Below are positions 8,876 to 18,721 of a DNA stretch of 64,000 nucleotides, piece by piece. Under the pieces are notes generated by a model that was not told where the DNA came from, did no database searches, and was given only the letters and a program-made list of their open reading frames with translations. Position numbers and translations under genes: made by a program. The stretch is taken from the NCBI GenBank assembly GCA_045576655.1, contig JAZNGW010000029.1, positions 43,269-107,268 on the forward strand. Reading direction: 5' to 3'. How positions within the stretch are numbered: the stretch's first letter is position 1; each line of letters starts with the position of its first letter. The stretch comes from RGIG8745 sp045576655 (lineage in GTDB: Bacteria; Bacteroidota; Bacteroidia; Bacteroidales; Bacteroidaceae).

Positions 8876-8909
8876 AGAAAGGTGGAGTGCCAATGGCATC
8901 CACCTTTCT
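8876..8909 (-). terminator. Terminator-like hairpin after the lyase-like gene
   Basis: AGAAAGGTGGA (8876-8886) and TCCACCTTTCT (8899-8909) form a perfect 11-bp stem, extended inside by TGCC/GGCA. It lies about 40 bp past the stop of the 1411-aa gene and just ahead of the beta-glucuronidase promoter, separating the two units. The T-run is poor (TTCATTATT on the minus strand). Confidence 0.65.
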
Positions 8910-8946
8910 CACCTTAAATACATTAATACTCTTGATCCTTCCCCTC

Positions 8947-11900
8947 TTATTTTATCACAAACTTGCGTCCGTTCTGGATGTATATGCCCTTAGGCAGAGC
9001 TGTGGTCTGCATCTTGCGTCCTGTGAGGTCGTAGATGCTGTCATCGCCGGTCTTGCTGTCGGCGTTGATTTCTTCGATTCCTGTCGAAACGCTTCCTGTG
9101 CAGGTCAGCGTGAAGTTATCGAACACGAGCCATGTGGTGTCGTTTGTAGGTTCCTTGATACCGAAGGTGAGGTCCTCTCCCTCTGCCACGTATATCTCGA
9201 CGCTCAGGAGACCATAGGTCGGGTTGTTCATCTTGTCGCGCTCTGCGTCGAAGTTGGAATTTGCACAACTCTGCTCGACCACGTCAGTCACAGTCGTCTC
9301 GCCTGAAGTGGCATAGAGGTAGCCTGTGTTCACTCCTTCGCCGTTTGCCATCTGGGTTGTGACTGTGTAGTAGCCACTTGGCACTTTCAGTGTCTGCTGC
9401 ATGCTGAAGTTTGTGCTGTGCCATGTCTCAGCAGCTCCGTTGAAGCGCTGGTTGCCGAATGTGCCTGTCACGTTCCACAAAGCCCATGAGTTGCCGATGA
9501 ATGCTGGGTTTTGCACTAAAGGAGTGGCGTTTATTGGGTTGTCCAAAGTCGCTCCGGCGAGGAGGTCGCTGTGGAACCGGCTCTTCTTTATTGCGAATAT
9601 CTGGAATTGGCCTATGTCGGTGCCTGTCTTGTTGCATGCCATCTCTTCGCCATCGACGAATCCGTTTTCAGGATACCACAATCCGAGCCAGTTGCCTGGA
9701 TATGTGCCGTTCTCCACTGTCCATGTGCTGCCTGTTGTTGAGAACAAGAATCGTGCCCAACTGATAGGGTAAGGTTGGTCATGAGTGCGGATGTTCCATG
9801 CTGCATTCATCTCGGTCTGGAGCAGAAGTCCGTCGTAATCGATGTTGCGCAGGCAGTAGCCGCCATCGAATGCTTCAAGTGTGAATACCTTTGACATGTC
9901 GGTCAGCGGGTTGACGGACGCTTGGTAGAACAGAGCCTTGTTGCCGTTTTCCACACCGTCGCCAAGACTCATCATGAGGTCTGCCTCGTCGCAGCATATC
10001 ACGAAATAGCTGTCTGACAGCGCATTTGCCAGTTGCTCCTCTGTCACGATATGCGTATAGCCGTTCTCCTCTGTAAGGATTTCTGTGAAGTAGCTGTGGC
10101 TTGCCTCCTTGAGCGTTATGGTGTAGGTGTATGTCTCGCCCTGGTATGTGGCGGTGTATGCACCTGCTTCCTTGATGTTTTCAACGTATAGTTCCGTGCC
10201 TTTTGTTCCGTCCTGCCATACAATATCCTCTGGATTCATCATTTCAGGGATGGTGAGAGTGAAAGTTACGTCTGAGCCTGGGAACACCTCGGCTGTGTTG
10301 CTGTTGAACAGTCCGCCGTCGACGGTGATGCTCTGTAGAGCTGGCACTACGTTGAGGTGGAATTTGCTTTCGCTCACGGCTCCGCTTTGGCTGGCAAACT
10401 GACAGGTGTATGTTCTGCTTGTCGTGATGTTAGGGATTACGACGATTGTTCCCTTCACTCCGTTGTCCCAAAGGTAGTCGTCGGTCCAACCTGTTACGGC
10501 TTCGGAGTAGAGGATTACGCTCTTGCCTGAAAGCACGGACTTCTCGGTGATGCGTTCGATGACGCCGTCCACTGTTATCTCGTTTGTCATTGGGTCGGCG
10601 TCGGCATCGCCTGCCACTGCTATGGCAAACGACTGCTGGCTCTGCTTGCCGTTGGCGGCAGTGTATGTCACACGGTAGATGTAGCTCTTGTCGGCTTTCA
10701 CTGTGATTTGGCGTGTTGTCTCGCCTGTTTCCCACTGCCAGTTGCCTGTGTCTTCCGTTCCTTCAGGAAGTTGTGGGATAAGTGTGATGTCGGCGCCGTC
10801 GGCAGGGATGGCAAACGACTTGCCGCGTTCGTGTCTGTACTTCAGTCCGCCGAGGTTGGTCTGTTCCTTGTAGGTGACACCATTATAGATGATGTCGCCT
10901 GAGAGAGGGGTGATGGCATCTGCCTTGTCGATTAATGGGCGATAGTTTGTGAGTGACGAGAAACCCAGGTGGTCGTAACCTCCGGAATTTGCATTGTAGT
11001 TGCCACCGCCACCGTCAGGACAGAGCAGTTCGGCTGCCTTGTCGGCATACTGGAGTTTCACACCGCGAAGTCCTTCGTAATATCCGCGTATGCGGTCCCA
11101 GTTAGGTCGGCGTTCGCCCTTACCGCCTTCGTTCGGACCGAACATCTGCCAGCTCGCACCACGAGGACCGGCGCAGTCTGCATATTCGTATGGATACCAT
11201 GGGAGATTGGAGCCTGATATGCCAGCATAGTTGAGTGCGCAGACATATTCACAACCGGCAGCAATGCGGTCGTCCATATATGCGTAGAGGTCGTCGCCCT
11301 GGTTGAAGCCAATTTGGCACACGTCGAGTGCGCAGCAGAGAGCCATGACCGTATGTCCCTGGTCGCGTCCAGACTCCTGCATCTGTCCGAGGAATCCGAA
11401 CGGTCCGCGCTCGTCGGGCATTGTTATAGGTACAAGGTTGCCGATAAACTCGTTGCAACCGTCGTTATAGATCATAGGAGTAGTGGTGCGGTCTTCTACA
11501 AATGTGCCCTGGTGGTCATACTTGTAGAACGACACGCCCTGGTTGTACATGTGAACGTCGTCGCAGAGGATACCGATTGACATGACGCAAAGCACGTTGC
11601 AGAGTCCCCAGTTTGACCAGTAGTGACCTGGGCGTTCACCACGGTCAGGGTGGCGGAAGTTGCTCCATGTGTCGTGGCGGCGGCGCAGGAAGTCAATGGC
11701 AGGGTTATACCATACCTTTATCATCCATTTCTTGAATCGCTCGAAGTCTTCAGGTGCCCATCCGTCGTAGTCGCGCATAAGCTCAGCGGCATTGGCAAAC
11801 CCGTAGCCGTAGAGTCCGGCAGCGAGCGAAATGTTAGTATTGCCCGTAACGGCTTTTGTCACGTCGCACCACTGCATGAGGATGCCTACAGCCTTGTCAG

Positions 11901-13182
11901 CATGAGCGCGGTCGCCGCTGATTTTCCAGCGAAGCGCGTTCTGGAATGCCATTGCAGCACCGCGTGCCGCATTCATATAGTTGTCGCCCGAAAGTCCACG
12001 CTGTACATACTCTGTAGGCCATGTAGCCACGTTGGATTGAGAATATTGGTTGGCACAGAGGATGTCCCATGCACGTACCATATAGTCGTCCTTGTCCTCG
12101 AAGATGAGTTTCTTGGCACGGTCGATATCGGCCTGTGTCACGAGGGCGCCAGGATGAACAAATCCCTTGTTGCCAGGTTTGTAGTCGAACTTTGTCTTAG
12201 GAGTGAATCCGGCAGTTGTCTTCAGGTGGGCGAGTGCCGATTTCAGGTTGTCCTCATACTTGTCGATGAGGGTCTGCGAGCCGCGACCGCTTTCTACTGC
12301 CAAGCGTGCAGTAGTCAGAGCGTCCTCCAACTCAGCAATGGCGTTAGGCGCATAGCCCGAAGCCGAACCGATAAAAGCCTGGCAGCTCTCGATCGTAGCC
12401 TTGAGCGAAGTGAAATCGCCTGTAGTGCCATAGTTCTGCTCGTATTCCAATTGTGTAGCCACATCAGCGAGGGCTGCCACTGTTTCGTCGCTTACCGCAG
12501 CGTCATAGATGCGGAAGTCCGTAATCTTGGTGTCCTTCAGGTACACGTCGCCAGAGAAAGCCGGTTTGCCCAGCCAGAGAGCCGCAGGAGTAGAGGTGAA
12601 GATGTCGTTCAATATAGGCATTGAAGCGTTGCTCTTCATGCGTTTGCCGTTGAGGAACACCTCGCCGTTCGTACCTTTCTGCCTGTACAGCATGTGCATC
12701 CATCGTCCTCTGTCCGATGTCCCGCCTATCTCGATTCCAGCCTCGCTGTCCCATCCGTTAGGTGCTATTGCCAGACGTTGTGCGTTTATGCGATAGGAGA
12801 TGTACGGTCCGGCTGTGGCAGAGTTCACCTCAAGATTTGAGAATGTCCACAAGTGGTTTCCCGCAGCGCTGATGTCAGTGCCGTCCTCCACCTTGTAGCA
12901 TATAGACACGGTGAAGTCCTCTAGTGCGGCAACAATCTTGCCCACGTTACTGTACATTTCGAAATATCCGTCCTCCTTGCCCAAGTCCAGATATTTCCAT
13001 TTGCCGAGTGAGTCAACCTTTGCCGAGTTGAACATACGTCCAGGCGCTCCAGTAACAACATCCCTAATAATGGAATTCTTGATGTTGGTGAAATCAAATC
13101 TCACCTTCAAGTTCTCCTCCTCTTGTCCGATTGCGAAAACTGCAACCATGAGGAAACATAAAACAGATGCTAGTCTTTTCAT
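8947..13182 (-). CDS. Large secreted polysaccharide lyase-like protein (alginate-lyase superfamily fold)
   Basis: 1411 aa with a signal peptide (MKRLASVLCFLMVAVFAIG). Approximate order: LamG/concanavalin-like module (25-235, with DFRIYDAAVSDETV), helical FIVAR-like segment (245-320), an alpha/alpha-toroid lyase-like domain (335-770) with HPDRGERPGHYWSNWGL and GQMQESGRDQGHTVMAL, then Ig-like repeats, a trefoil-like segment near 1080-1200, a carbohydrate-binding-like module, and a type IX-style tail (YDLTGRKMQ then KGIYIQNGRKFVIK). The central motif resembles PF05426 alginate lyases and the PL38 group, which acts on uronic-acid polymers; I infer a uronate polysaccharide substrate, helped by the neighbouring glucuronidase. 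Chondroitin or heparin lyase remains possible. Confidence 0.75.
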   Translation of the reverse strand: MKRLASVLCFLMVAVFAIGQEEENLKVRFDFTNIKNSIIRDVVTGAPGRMFNSAKVDSLGKWKYLDLGKEDGYFEMYSNVGKIVAALEDFTVSICYKVEDGTDISAAGNHLWTFSNLEVNSATAGPYISYRINAQRLAIAPNGWDSEAGIEIGGTSDRGRWMHMLYRQKGTNGEVFLNGKRMKSNASMPILNDIFTSTPAALWLGKPAFSGDVYLKDTKITDFRIYDAAVSDETVAALADVATQLEYEQNYGTTGDFTSLKATIESCQAFIGSASGYAPNAIAELEDALTTARLAVESGRGSQTLIDKYEDNLKSALAHLKTTAGFTPKTKFDYKPGNKGFVHPGALVTQADIDRAKKLIFEDKDDYMVRAWDILCANQYSQSNVATWPTEYVQRGLSGDNYMNAARGAAMAFQNALRWKISGDRAHADKAVGILMQWCDVTKAVTGNTNISLAAGLYGYGFANAAELMRDYDGWAPEDFERFKKWMIKVWYNPAIDFLRRRHDTWSNFRHPDRGERPGHYWSNWGLCNVLCVMSIGILCDDVHMYNQGVSFYKYDHQGTFVEDRTTTPMIYNDGCNEFIGNLVPITMPDERGPFGFLGQMQESGRDQGHTVMALCCALDVCQIGFNQGDDLYAYMDDRIAAGCEYVCALNYAGISGSNLPWYPYEYADCAGPRGASWQMFGPNEGGKGERRPNWDRIRGYYEGLRGVKLQYADKAAELLCPDGGGGNYNANSGGYDHLGFSSLTNYRPLIDKADAITPLSGDIIYNGVTYKEQTNLGGLKYRHERGKSFAIPADGADITLIPQLPEGTEDTGNWQWETGETTRQITVKADKSYIYRVTYTAANGKQSQQSFAIAVAGDADADPMTNEITVDGVIERITEKSVLSGKSVILYSEAVTGWTDDYLWDNGVKGTIVVIPNITTSRTYTCQFASQSGAVSESKFHLNVVPALQSITVDGGLFNSNTAEVFPGSDVTFTLTIPEMMNPEDIVWQDGTKGTELYVENIKEAGAYTATYQGETYTYTITLKEASHSYFTEILTEENGYTHIVTEEQLANALSDSYFVICCDEADLMMSLGDGVENGNKALFYQASVNPLTDMSKVFTLEAFDGGYCLRNIDYDGLLLQTEMNAAWNIRTHDQPYPISWARFLFSTTGSTWTVENGTYPGNWLGLWYPENGFVDGEEMACNKTGTDIGQFQIFAIKKSRFHSDLLAGATLDNPINATPLVQNPAFIGNSWALWNVTGTFGNQRFNGAAETWHSTNFSMQQTLKVPSGYYTVTTQMANGEGVNTGYLYATSGETTVTDVVEQSCANSNFDAERDKMNNPTYGLLSVEIYVAEGEDLTFGIKEPTNDTTWLVFDNFTLTCTGSVSTGIEEINADSKTGDDSIYDLTGRKMQTTALPKGIYIQNGRKFVIK

Positions 13183-13309
13183 TTGCTATTGTAGTATATA
13201 TAGTTTAAATAGTTTAAAATGTTTCAATATCCAGTCGGTGCAACCCCTTCTTGTATTCTTAACTCCTTAACTCCTCAATAAATATACAAATCTGTACCTG
13301 CTTTGACCG

Positions 13310-13317
13310 CAAATTTA
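13310..13317 (-). promoter_or_regulatory. Possible -7 element of the lyase-like gene
   Basis: TAAATTTG on the minus strand matches TAnnTTTG and would give a roughly 120-nt leader before the ATG at 13182. No well-spaced -33 box is visible. The 495-bp divergent region 13183-13677 holds this, the GH30 promoter at 13571-13600, and no gene I can support. Confidence 0.4.
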
Positions 13318-13570
13318 CATATGCGCCAATATATTGATGTGCACTATAATCTTAAAATGACCGGAATAATAGTCTAAACGTTCATTTGTACGATTTTAGC
13401 ACTCCTATTATACTATTGTTGCACCTTTGCTCCTTATTGCAATCCCGTTGCCGTTGGTATGGTGCATCGTCGTAGACTTCGGCGAGGAGGTTGTTCTAAA
13501 AATGCAGGTAACAGGAATGTGGGCAAATCTCTTTTGTGAGTCGTCATGGTTAAGTAGCAAGGGCAATGCT

Positions 13571-13600
13571 TTTGCTTGTAGCATTTTTTTCCTATTTTTG
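13571..13600 (+). promoter_or_regulatory. Promoter of the GH30 operon
   Basis: TTTG (13571-13574), 18 bp, then TATTTTTG (13593-13600), close to the Bacteroidetes consensus. It predicts a leader of about 70 nt before ATG 13678. It lies inside a spurious 82-codon ORF, which argues against that ORF being a gene. Confidence 0.6.
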
Positions 13601-13677
13601 TGGAGAATTGTGTACAGCATTGGTTGGAAGCCTAAGGCTGTGGACGTTATTAGTGTGAATCAAAACGATTATTAAAT

Positions 13678-16176
13678 ATGAAAAAGACCTTGTTTGTTCA
13701 GATTGTGTCGGTTTTGTTGTGCGTCGTGTCATTGCAGGCGCAGACAAGTTTTGATCAGCCAACTCAGGTGTTTCTCATGCACAGCAGTGGCAATCACTTG
13801 GAGAAGGACGGAAATGGCAGGGGTGTGCTCAAGGCTCCTAACACTTCTGGGGCACAGATGATGACTTTCATTCCTGACGGAAGTGGCTACTATAGCATCA
13901 TGGCCGGCGAGGGACTGGGGTATCTCTCTCTTGACGGCAGTTGGAACACTTTGTTTATCGACGAAGCAAACAGTGACAATGCCAAATATTCAATAGAGTC
14001 GGTATCGCAGTATCTGGTGAAACTCCGTTGCAAGGCAAACGGCAAGTACCTCGGCACAAACGGTACGGCGGTTGGAGAGTGGGCTTATTCCGACAAGAGC
14101 GGTGAGGAGTCGAACCATCATTGGTTCTTCAGCGACAAGGTTAATGCCGTGCTTCCTGTCGATACGACAACCTATCTGATTAATCCGCATATAGTGCGTC
14201 AGCACTTTGACGGTTGGGGTGTGTCGCTTTGCTGGTGGGCACGCATGTGTGGCGAGTGGGATGATGAGAAGATTGACGAAATTGTCACTTGGCTGGTCAG
14301 CCCTACGGGGTTGAACAACAGAATATTCCGCTATAACATCGGCGGAGGTGATGACCCGCTCAATCAGAACTGCACGGAGCATCACATGGGCGAAGGCAAG
14401 GGACTGCGTGCCGAGATGGAAGGATTCAAGGACTTCAGTGGTGATGAATATCATTGGGAGCGTGATGCCGGCCAACGGAAAATCATGCTCAAGATTAAGG
14501 AAAAGCGTCCGGATGCCGTGTTTGAGGCTTTTAGCAATTCAGCCCCTTACTACATGACCTACAGCGGTTGCGTGAGCGGCAACACCAATGCTGGAAGGGA
14601 TAATCTGCGTCCGGAATACTACGAGGAGTTTGCGCATTACCTTGTGGACGTATGCAAGCATTACAAGGACGAATATGGCATTGAGTTCAAGACTCTCGAA
14701 CCTTTCAATGAGCCTGTCACAAACTATTGGGGAGCCAACGGCAGTCAGGAGGGGTGCCATTTTGATGCGACCTCGCAGGTCAACTTCCTCAAGGTGCTTG
14801 AGCCGATTCTCAAGGAGTCAGGGCTTTCAACCGTAATATCCGCATCTGACGAGACAAGCGTTAGCCAGTCTGTCAGCACCTTCAAGACTTATATGTCGAG
14901 CGGAGTGCTCCCTCTTGTGGGGCAGTGGAACACCCATACTTATGGCGGAAACAACGCTGATCGTGCACGCATAAGCCATCTGGCCTATCAGGCAAATAAG
15001 CCTTTGTGGATGAGTGAAGTGGGTGAAGGAGGAAGCGGTATAGGCGGCAATCTCAACCTGGCCCAGAAACTTATTGATGATATGCGCTACATCCAACCTC
15101 GGGCATGGATTGACTGGCAGTATGTGGAGGAGAACAACGACCAGTGGTGTACAGTTAGAGGCAGTTTCAGCAATCAGACATACTCGAAGGTTAAGAACTA
15201 CTACGTGCGCCAGCAGTGTACACGCTTCATCAAGGAGGGCTACGACATTGTCACTTCGCTCAATGGCAGCACTCTCGCTGCGGTGAATCCTACGCGCGAC
15301 ACCCTTGTTGTGGTGGTGCTTAATGAGGGTGCTAAAGCTGTGCATAACATAGATTTGTCCTTCTTTGAGGATGTGAAGTACAAGTACAAGGCAAGGGCAT
15401 ATCGCACTTCTGCAACAGAGAACGTTGCTGCAATCACCGATTTCAGACTGAAGGATAACATCATTACTATTGCTCTGCCGTCGCAGAGCATAACTACATT
15501 TGTCATTGCCGTGAAGGCGAAGGGTAGTAGCGTGAATATTGGCCAGGAAGGACGTGAGTTTCTCATAATTCCGCGCCACGAAAACGGGCGTGCTGTGTCG
15601 GCAAGCGAAACAGGCAAGGTGACCATTCAGGACATCAATGTGGCAGACTCTGCTCAGCGGTGGACCTTCACGCGACAGGGCGAGGCGTATATCCTGACCA
15701 ATGCCAACGGGCTCACTCTTACATCGAAGCGAACCAGCGGAAGCACGTCGCTCACTGCCCAGAAAGGCGATGCTGCCGAGCAGACGTTCCTGGTGGAAAG
15801 CGTCGATCCGGTATATTTCAAGATACTCTCCACCTATGAACCCGCCTTCGGTCTGGACCTCGTTAATGAGAAGACTTCGGCAGGGACAAGCGTGGCGATG
15901 TGGGAATACGACGACACATCAACACCTACGCATCGCCAGTGGATGCTGTTCCCATTGCCTTCCGCCCTCGACGATGAGGCAAACGCCATTGAGGAGCATA
16001 TCGCGCCAGCAGACGGAGCGAACGCATCCAAGGCTTCTGTTCATGACGGCATCTACGACCTTTCCGGAAGATGCATCAGGAGCGACGTTCGTAGCAAGGA
16101 GGCGTTCGACAATCTCCGCCCAGGCATATATATCCTGCGCCAAAACGGAGTGGGCAAGAAATTTATCAGTTACTAA
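13678..16176 (+). CDS. Secreted GH30-like glycosidase with beta-trefoil modules
   Basis: 832 aa with a signal peptide (MKKTLFVQIVSVLLCVVSLQAQ). The region 25-160 looks like a beta-trefoil (GNHLEKDG, GKYLGTNGT). The catalytic TIM barrel plus beta-sandwich spans about 165-620, with acid/base E345 in EPFNEP and nucleophile E447 in WMSEVGEGG, matching GH30 (closest to the Glyco_hydr_30_2 type). A ricin-like domain follows (635-775, RQWMLF near its end), then a type IX-style tail (YDLSGRCIR, RPGIYILRQNG). GH30 members include xylanases, glucuronoxylanases, beta-1,6-galactanases and glucosidases; the subfamily cannot be set here. It heads a three-gene unit with the dehydrogenase and the thioredoxin-fold protein. 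Confidence 0.82.
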   Translation: MKKTLFVQIVSVLLCVVSLQAQTSFDQPTQVFLMHSSGNHLEKDGNGRGVLKAPNTSGAQMMTFIPDGSGYYSIMAGEGLGYLSLDGSWNTLFIDEANSDNAKYSIESVSQYLVKLRCKANGKYLGTNGTAVGEWAYSDKSGEESNHHWFFSDKVNAVLPVDTTTYLINPHIVRQHFDGWGVSLCWWARMCGEWDDEKIDEIVTWLVSPTGLNNRIFRYNIGGGDDPLNQNCTEHHMGEGKGLRAEMEGFKDFSGDEYHWERDAGQRKIMLKIKEKRPDAVFEAFSNSAPYYMTYSGCVSGNTNAGRDNLRPEYYEEFAHYLVDVCKHYKDEYGIEFKTLEPFNEPVTNYWGANGSQEGCHFDATSQVNFLKVLEPILKESGLSTVISASDETSVSQSVSTFKTYMSSGVLPLVGQWNTHTYGGNNADRARISHLAYQANKPLWMSEVGEGGSGIGGNLNLAQKLIDDMRYIQPRAWIDWQYVEENNDQWCTVRGSFSNQTYSKVKNYYVRQQCTRFIKEGYDIVTSLNGSTLAAVNPTRDTLVVVVLNEGAKAVHNIDLSFFEDVKYKYKARAYRTSATENVAAITDFRLKDNIITIALPSQSITTFVIAVKAKGSSVNIGQEGREFLIIPRHENGRAVSASETGKVTIQDINVADSAQRWTFTRQGEAYILTNANGLTLTSKRTSGSTSLTAQKGDAAEQTFLVESVDPVYFKILSTYEPAFGLDLVNEKTSAGTSVAMWEYDDTSTPTHRQWMLFPLPSALDDEANAIEEHIAPADGANASKASVHDGIYDLSGRCIRSDVRSKEAFDNLRPGIYILRQNGVGKKFISY

Positions 16177-16209
16177 TTGACTTTAATCATACAGCAAAAC
16201 AATAACGAC

Positions 16210-17391
16210 ATGAAGGATTTTAAGTATTACACCCCTACCGAGGTGATTTTCGGTGAGAACTCAGAAGAGAAGACAGGACGTCTGGTGAAGAAATACGGCG
16301 GCAAGAAGGTGCTTGTGCATTATGGCGGCCAGAGCGCGATAAAGTCGGGATTGCTCGACAAGGTGTGCGGCTTGCTCGCTCAGGAGGGCATTGAATATTT
16401 CATGCTCGGAGGCGTCGTGCCAAATCCTCGCCTGTCGAAAGTTCATGAAGGTATCGAACTCTGTCGCAAGGAGGGCATTGACTTCATCCTTGCTGTTGGC
16501 GGCGGCAGCGTGATCGACTCAGCCAAGGCCATAGCATGCGGAGTGCCTTACGAAGGCGACGTGTGGGACTTCTATCTTGGCAAACTCCATGCCAAGGAGT
16601 GTCTGCCAGTGGCAACGGTGCTGACCATCCCTGCCGCAGGCAGCGAGATGAGCGAGTCGAGCGTTATTACCAATGAAGACGGCGATGTCAAATTGGGCTA
16701 TTCCAACGACATCACCCGTCCTAAGTTTGCCATCATGAACCCTGTGCGCACATTCACTCTTCCACCTTACCAGACAGCTGCCGGAGTGACCGATATGATT
16801 ATGCACACTATGGAGCGCTATTTCACTCACGACGATGATATGACACTGACCACCGAGGTGGCAGAGGCTGTGATGCGCACCCTCATGGACAGCGTGTTTG
16901 CCGTGCTCAAGAATCCTGAAGACTACCGCAACCGCGCGCAGATAATGTGGGGAGGCAGCATTGCCCACAACGGACTGACAGGATGCGGAGTGAGCGACGA
17001 CTGGGCTACACATCAGTTGGAACACGAACTCAGCGGTATGTTCGACGTTACCCACGGAGCAGGTCTCGCAGCCGTATGGCCTAGTTGGGCTCGCTACGTC
17101 TACAAGGAGAACGTGAGCCGTTTCGTGCGCTTCGCCGTCAATGTCATGGGTGTGACAAACGACTTTACCGACCCAGAAGGCACTGCTCTCAAAGGTATTG
17201 AGGCAATGGAACGTTTCTACCGCGCCATCGGAATGCCTGTTAACATCCACGAACTCATAGGCCGCGACATCACCGACGACGAAATCAAGGAGATGGCACG
17301 CAAGTGCAGCCGCGACTACAAAGCCACACAAGGTTGCTTCAAGGTGCTCGACCATGCCGATATGGAGGCAATCTACAAGATGGCGAGATAA
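16210..17391 (+). CDS. Iron-containing alcohol dehydrogenase (BdhA/YqhD type)
   Basis: 393 aa, cytoplasmic, NAD(P)-dependent. I start at ATG 16210 (MKDFKYYTPTEVIFGENSE); the longer frame begins 11 codons earlier, next to the GH30 stop, and adds no family sequence. The dinucleotide-binding motif is LAVGGGSVIDSAKAI; metal ligands are expected in GVTDMIMHTMERYF (Asp, His) and HQLEHELSGMFDVTHGAG (two His), as in group III Fe-alcohol dehydrogenases. Such enzymes reduce aldehydes or ketones formed in fermentation or sugar breakdown. The 33-bp gap after GH30 suggests cotranscription, but a link to its sugar product is inference. Confidence 0.92.
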   Translation: MKDFKYYTPTEVIFGENSEEKTGRLVKKYGGKKVLVHYGGQSAIKSGLLDKVCGLLAQEGIEYFMLGGVVPNPRLSKVHEGIELCRKEGIDFILAVGGGSVIDSAKAIACGVPYEGDVWDFYLGKLHAKECLPVATVLTIPAAGSEMSESSVITNEDGDVKLGYSNDITRPKFAIMNPVRTFTLPPYQTAAGVTDMIMHTMERYFTHDDDMTLTTEVAEAVMRTLMDSVFAVLKNPEDYRNRAQIMWGGSIAHNGLTGCGVSDDWATHQLEHELSGMFDVTHGAGLAAVWPSWARYVYKENVSRFVRFAVNVMGVTNDFTDPEGTALKGIEAMERFYRAIGMPVNIHELIGRDITDDEIKEMARKCSRDYKATQGCFKVLDHADMEAIYKMAR

Positions 17392-17419
17392 GACAAGCAA
17401 ATCCTGAAAATACTTGACA

Positions 17420-18559
17420 ATGAAACTCAAGAGCATCATTGCAGCCCTCCTGCTCCTGTTCATGACGACGGGAGCGTCGGCGCAAGGCATCACTTTCCTT
17501 CCCGAAGGAGCAACCTTCAGCCAGGCGGTAGAGTTTGCGCAGCGCGACGGACGCATGATTTTCCTCTACTGCTACACCTCATGGTGCGGACCATGCAAGA
17601 TGATGGCGCGCGACATCTTTCCGCAGAAGGAAGTGGGCGACTTCATGAATCCGCAGTTCGTCTGCATCAAGATTGACATGGAGAAGGGCGAAGGTCCGGA
17701 ACTCATGAAGCGTTTAGACATCACAGCCTTCCCTACATTCATCATCTTCAGCAGCGACGGCAAGGAAATAGGCCGCTGGATGGGCGGAAGCGACGCTGCC
17801 ACCTTCATCCAAAAAGTTAGGGCAAACAGTGCCGGAAGTTCTTCAGCCAGCATGGACGAACGCTTTGCCAATGGCGAGCGCGACCCCGAATTCCTCAGCG
17901 GCTATCTGCAGACCCTCGGAGCGAAATTCAAGCGAGTGCAGGCCAATGAAGTGGCAGAAGCACTGCTCAACGGCAAGGCAGAGACTTTCGCTTCCGACGA
18001 GTATCTGCGCAAGGTGTTCATGTCATACCTCCGCAACCCGTTCCATCCCGCATTCATCTATACCGCCAAGAATCCCGAACCGCTAAGCGAAGTTCTCGGC
18101 AAGGAAATGGTTGCCAATAAACTGCAGAGCGTATGGACCAGCTACCCCCGCACTCTCATCGTTGAGAGAGGCGACACCGTTGTCATGGATGAAGGGAAAT
18201 GGCAGTCACTGCTGAGCCTCATGGACGAATGCGATGTTGCCGATCGTGAAAGGATACGTCTGACAACCTTGTTGACATATGCGGAAAAGCGTGCGGACTG
18301 GGCTGCATATGTAGGTTATCTCAAAGAATATTATGCCAACAAGAACCTTGACATCAACGATCTCGAATTGTGCAAGCTCTGCAAGCCAGTTGCGGAAACA
18401 TGCACAGACAGCTCTATACGCAGCGAACTGAAGCCGATACTCCAGGACCGTCTTGACAAATTGCGTTCGGGCGAGCGCGAACCCCTCCGTAAGATAGGCA
18501 ACATGACCCTTTCGGGCAGCATGGATAAAGCTATGGAAATGCTGATAGAGAAGTTGTAG
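17420..18559 (+). CDS. Exported thioredoxin-fold protein
   Basis: 379 aa with a signal peptide (MKLKSIIAALLLLFMTTGASAQ). The thioredoxin domain (about 30-145) has the redox motif WCGPC in CYTSWCGPCKMMARDIF and the cis-Pro segment ITAFPTFIIF. The remaining 230 residues are helical and unassigned, seen in other Bacteroidetes periplasmic thioredoxins. It probably reduces or isomerises disulfides in the periplasm. It is 28 bp after the dehydrogenase stop, last in the GH30 unit. I start at ATG 17420; an in-frame TTG two codons earlier is unlikely. Confidence 0.85.
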   Translation: MKLKSIIAALLLLFMTTGASAQGITFLPEGATFSQAVEFAQRDGRMIFLYCYTSWCGPCKMMARDIFPQKEVGDFMNPQFVCIKIDMEKGEGPELMKRLDITAFPTFIIFSSDGKEIGRWMGGSDAATFIQKVRANSAGSSSASMDERFANGERDPEFLSGYLQTLGAKFKRVQANEVAEALLNGKAETFASDEYLRKVFMSYLRNPFHPAFIYTAKNPEPLSEVLGKEMVANKLQSVWTSYPRTLIVERGDTVVMDEGKWQSLLSLMDECDVADRERIRLTTLLTYAEKRADWAAYVGYLKEYYANKNLDINDLELCKLCKPVAETCTDSSIRSELKPILQDRLDKLRSGEREPLRKIGNMTLSGSMDKAMEMLIEKL

Positions 18560-18583
18560 TACATAGCCTTATAAAGGAGAATA

Positions 18584-18620
18584 AATCCCTCGTTTGGACA
18601 GTCGTTCCAAGCGGGGGATT
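18584..18620 (+). terminator. Hairpin after the GH30 operon
   Basis: AATCCCTCGTTTGGA (18584-18598) pairs with 18606-18620 over 15 bp with two G-U pairs, 25 bp past the last gene. There is no strong T-run, so it may end transcription weakly or protect the mRNA 3' end. Confidence 0.6.
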
Positions 18621-18721
18621 GTTATGACATTTGGACGCTGAAAATACATGAGTCGGGTATAAAATCACAGTCCGACTCATCCCGACAGAGTGGGGCAGCG
18701 ATTATTCTCTGTTTTATTATT

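Noticed and set aside
8811..8912. N-terminal extension of the beta-glucuronidase frame
   Set aside because: The -7 element at 8848-8855 lies within it, and the signal peptide begins at 8810.
13427..13675. 82-codon plus-strand ORF ahead of the GH30 gene
   Set aside because: It contains the GH30 promoter, has no start context and resembles no protein family.
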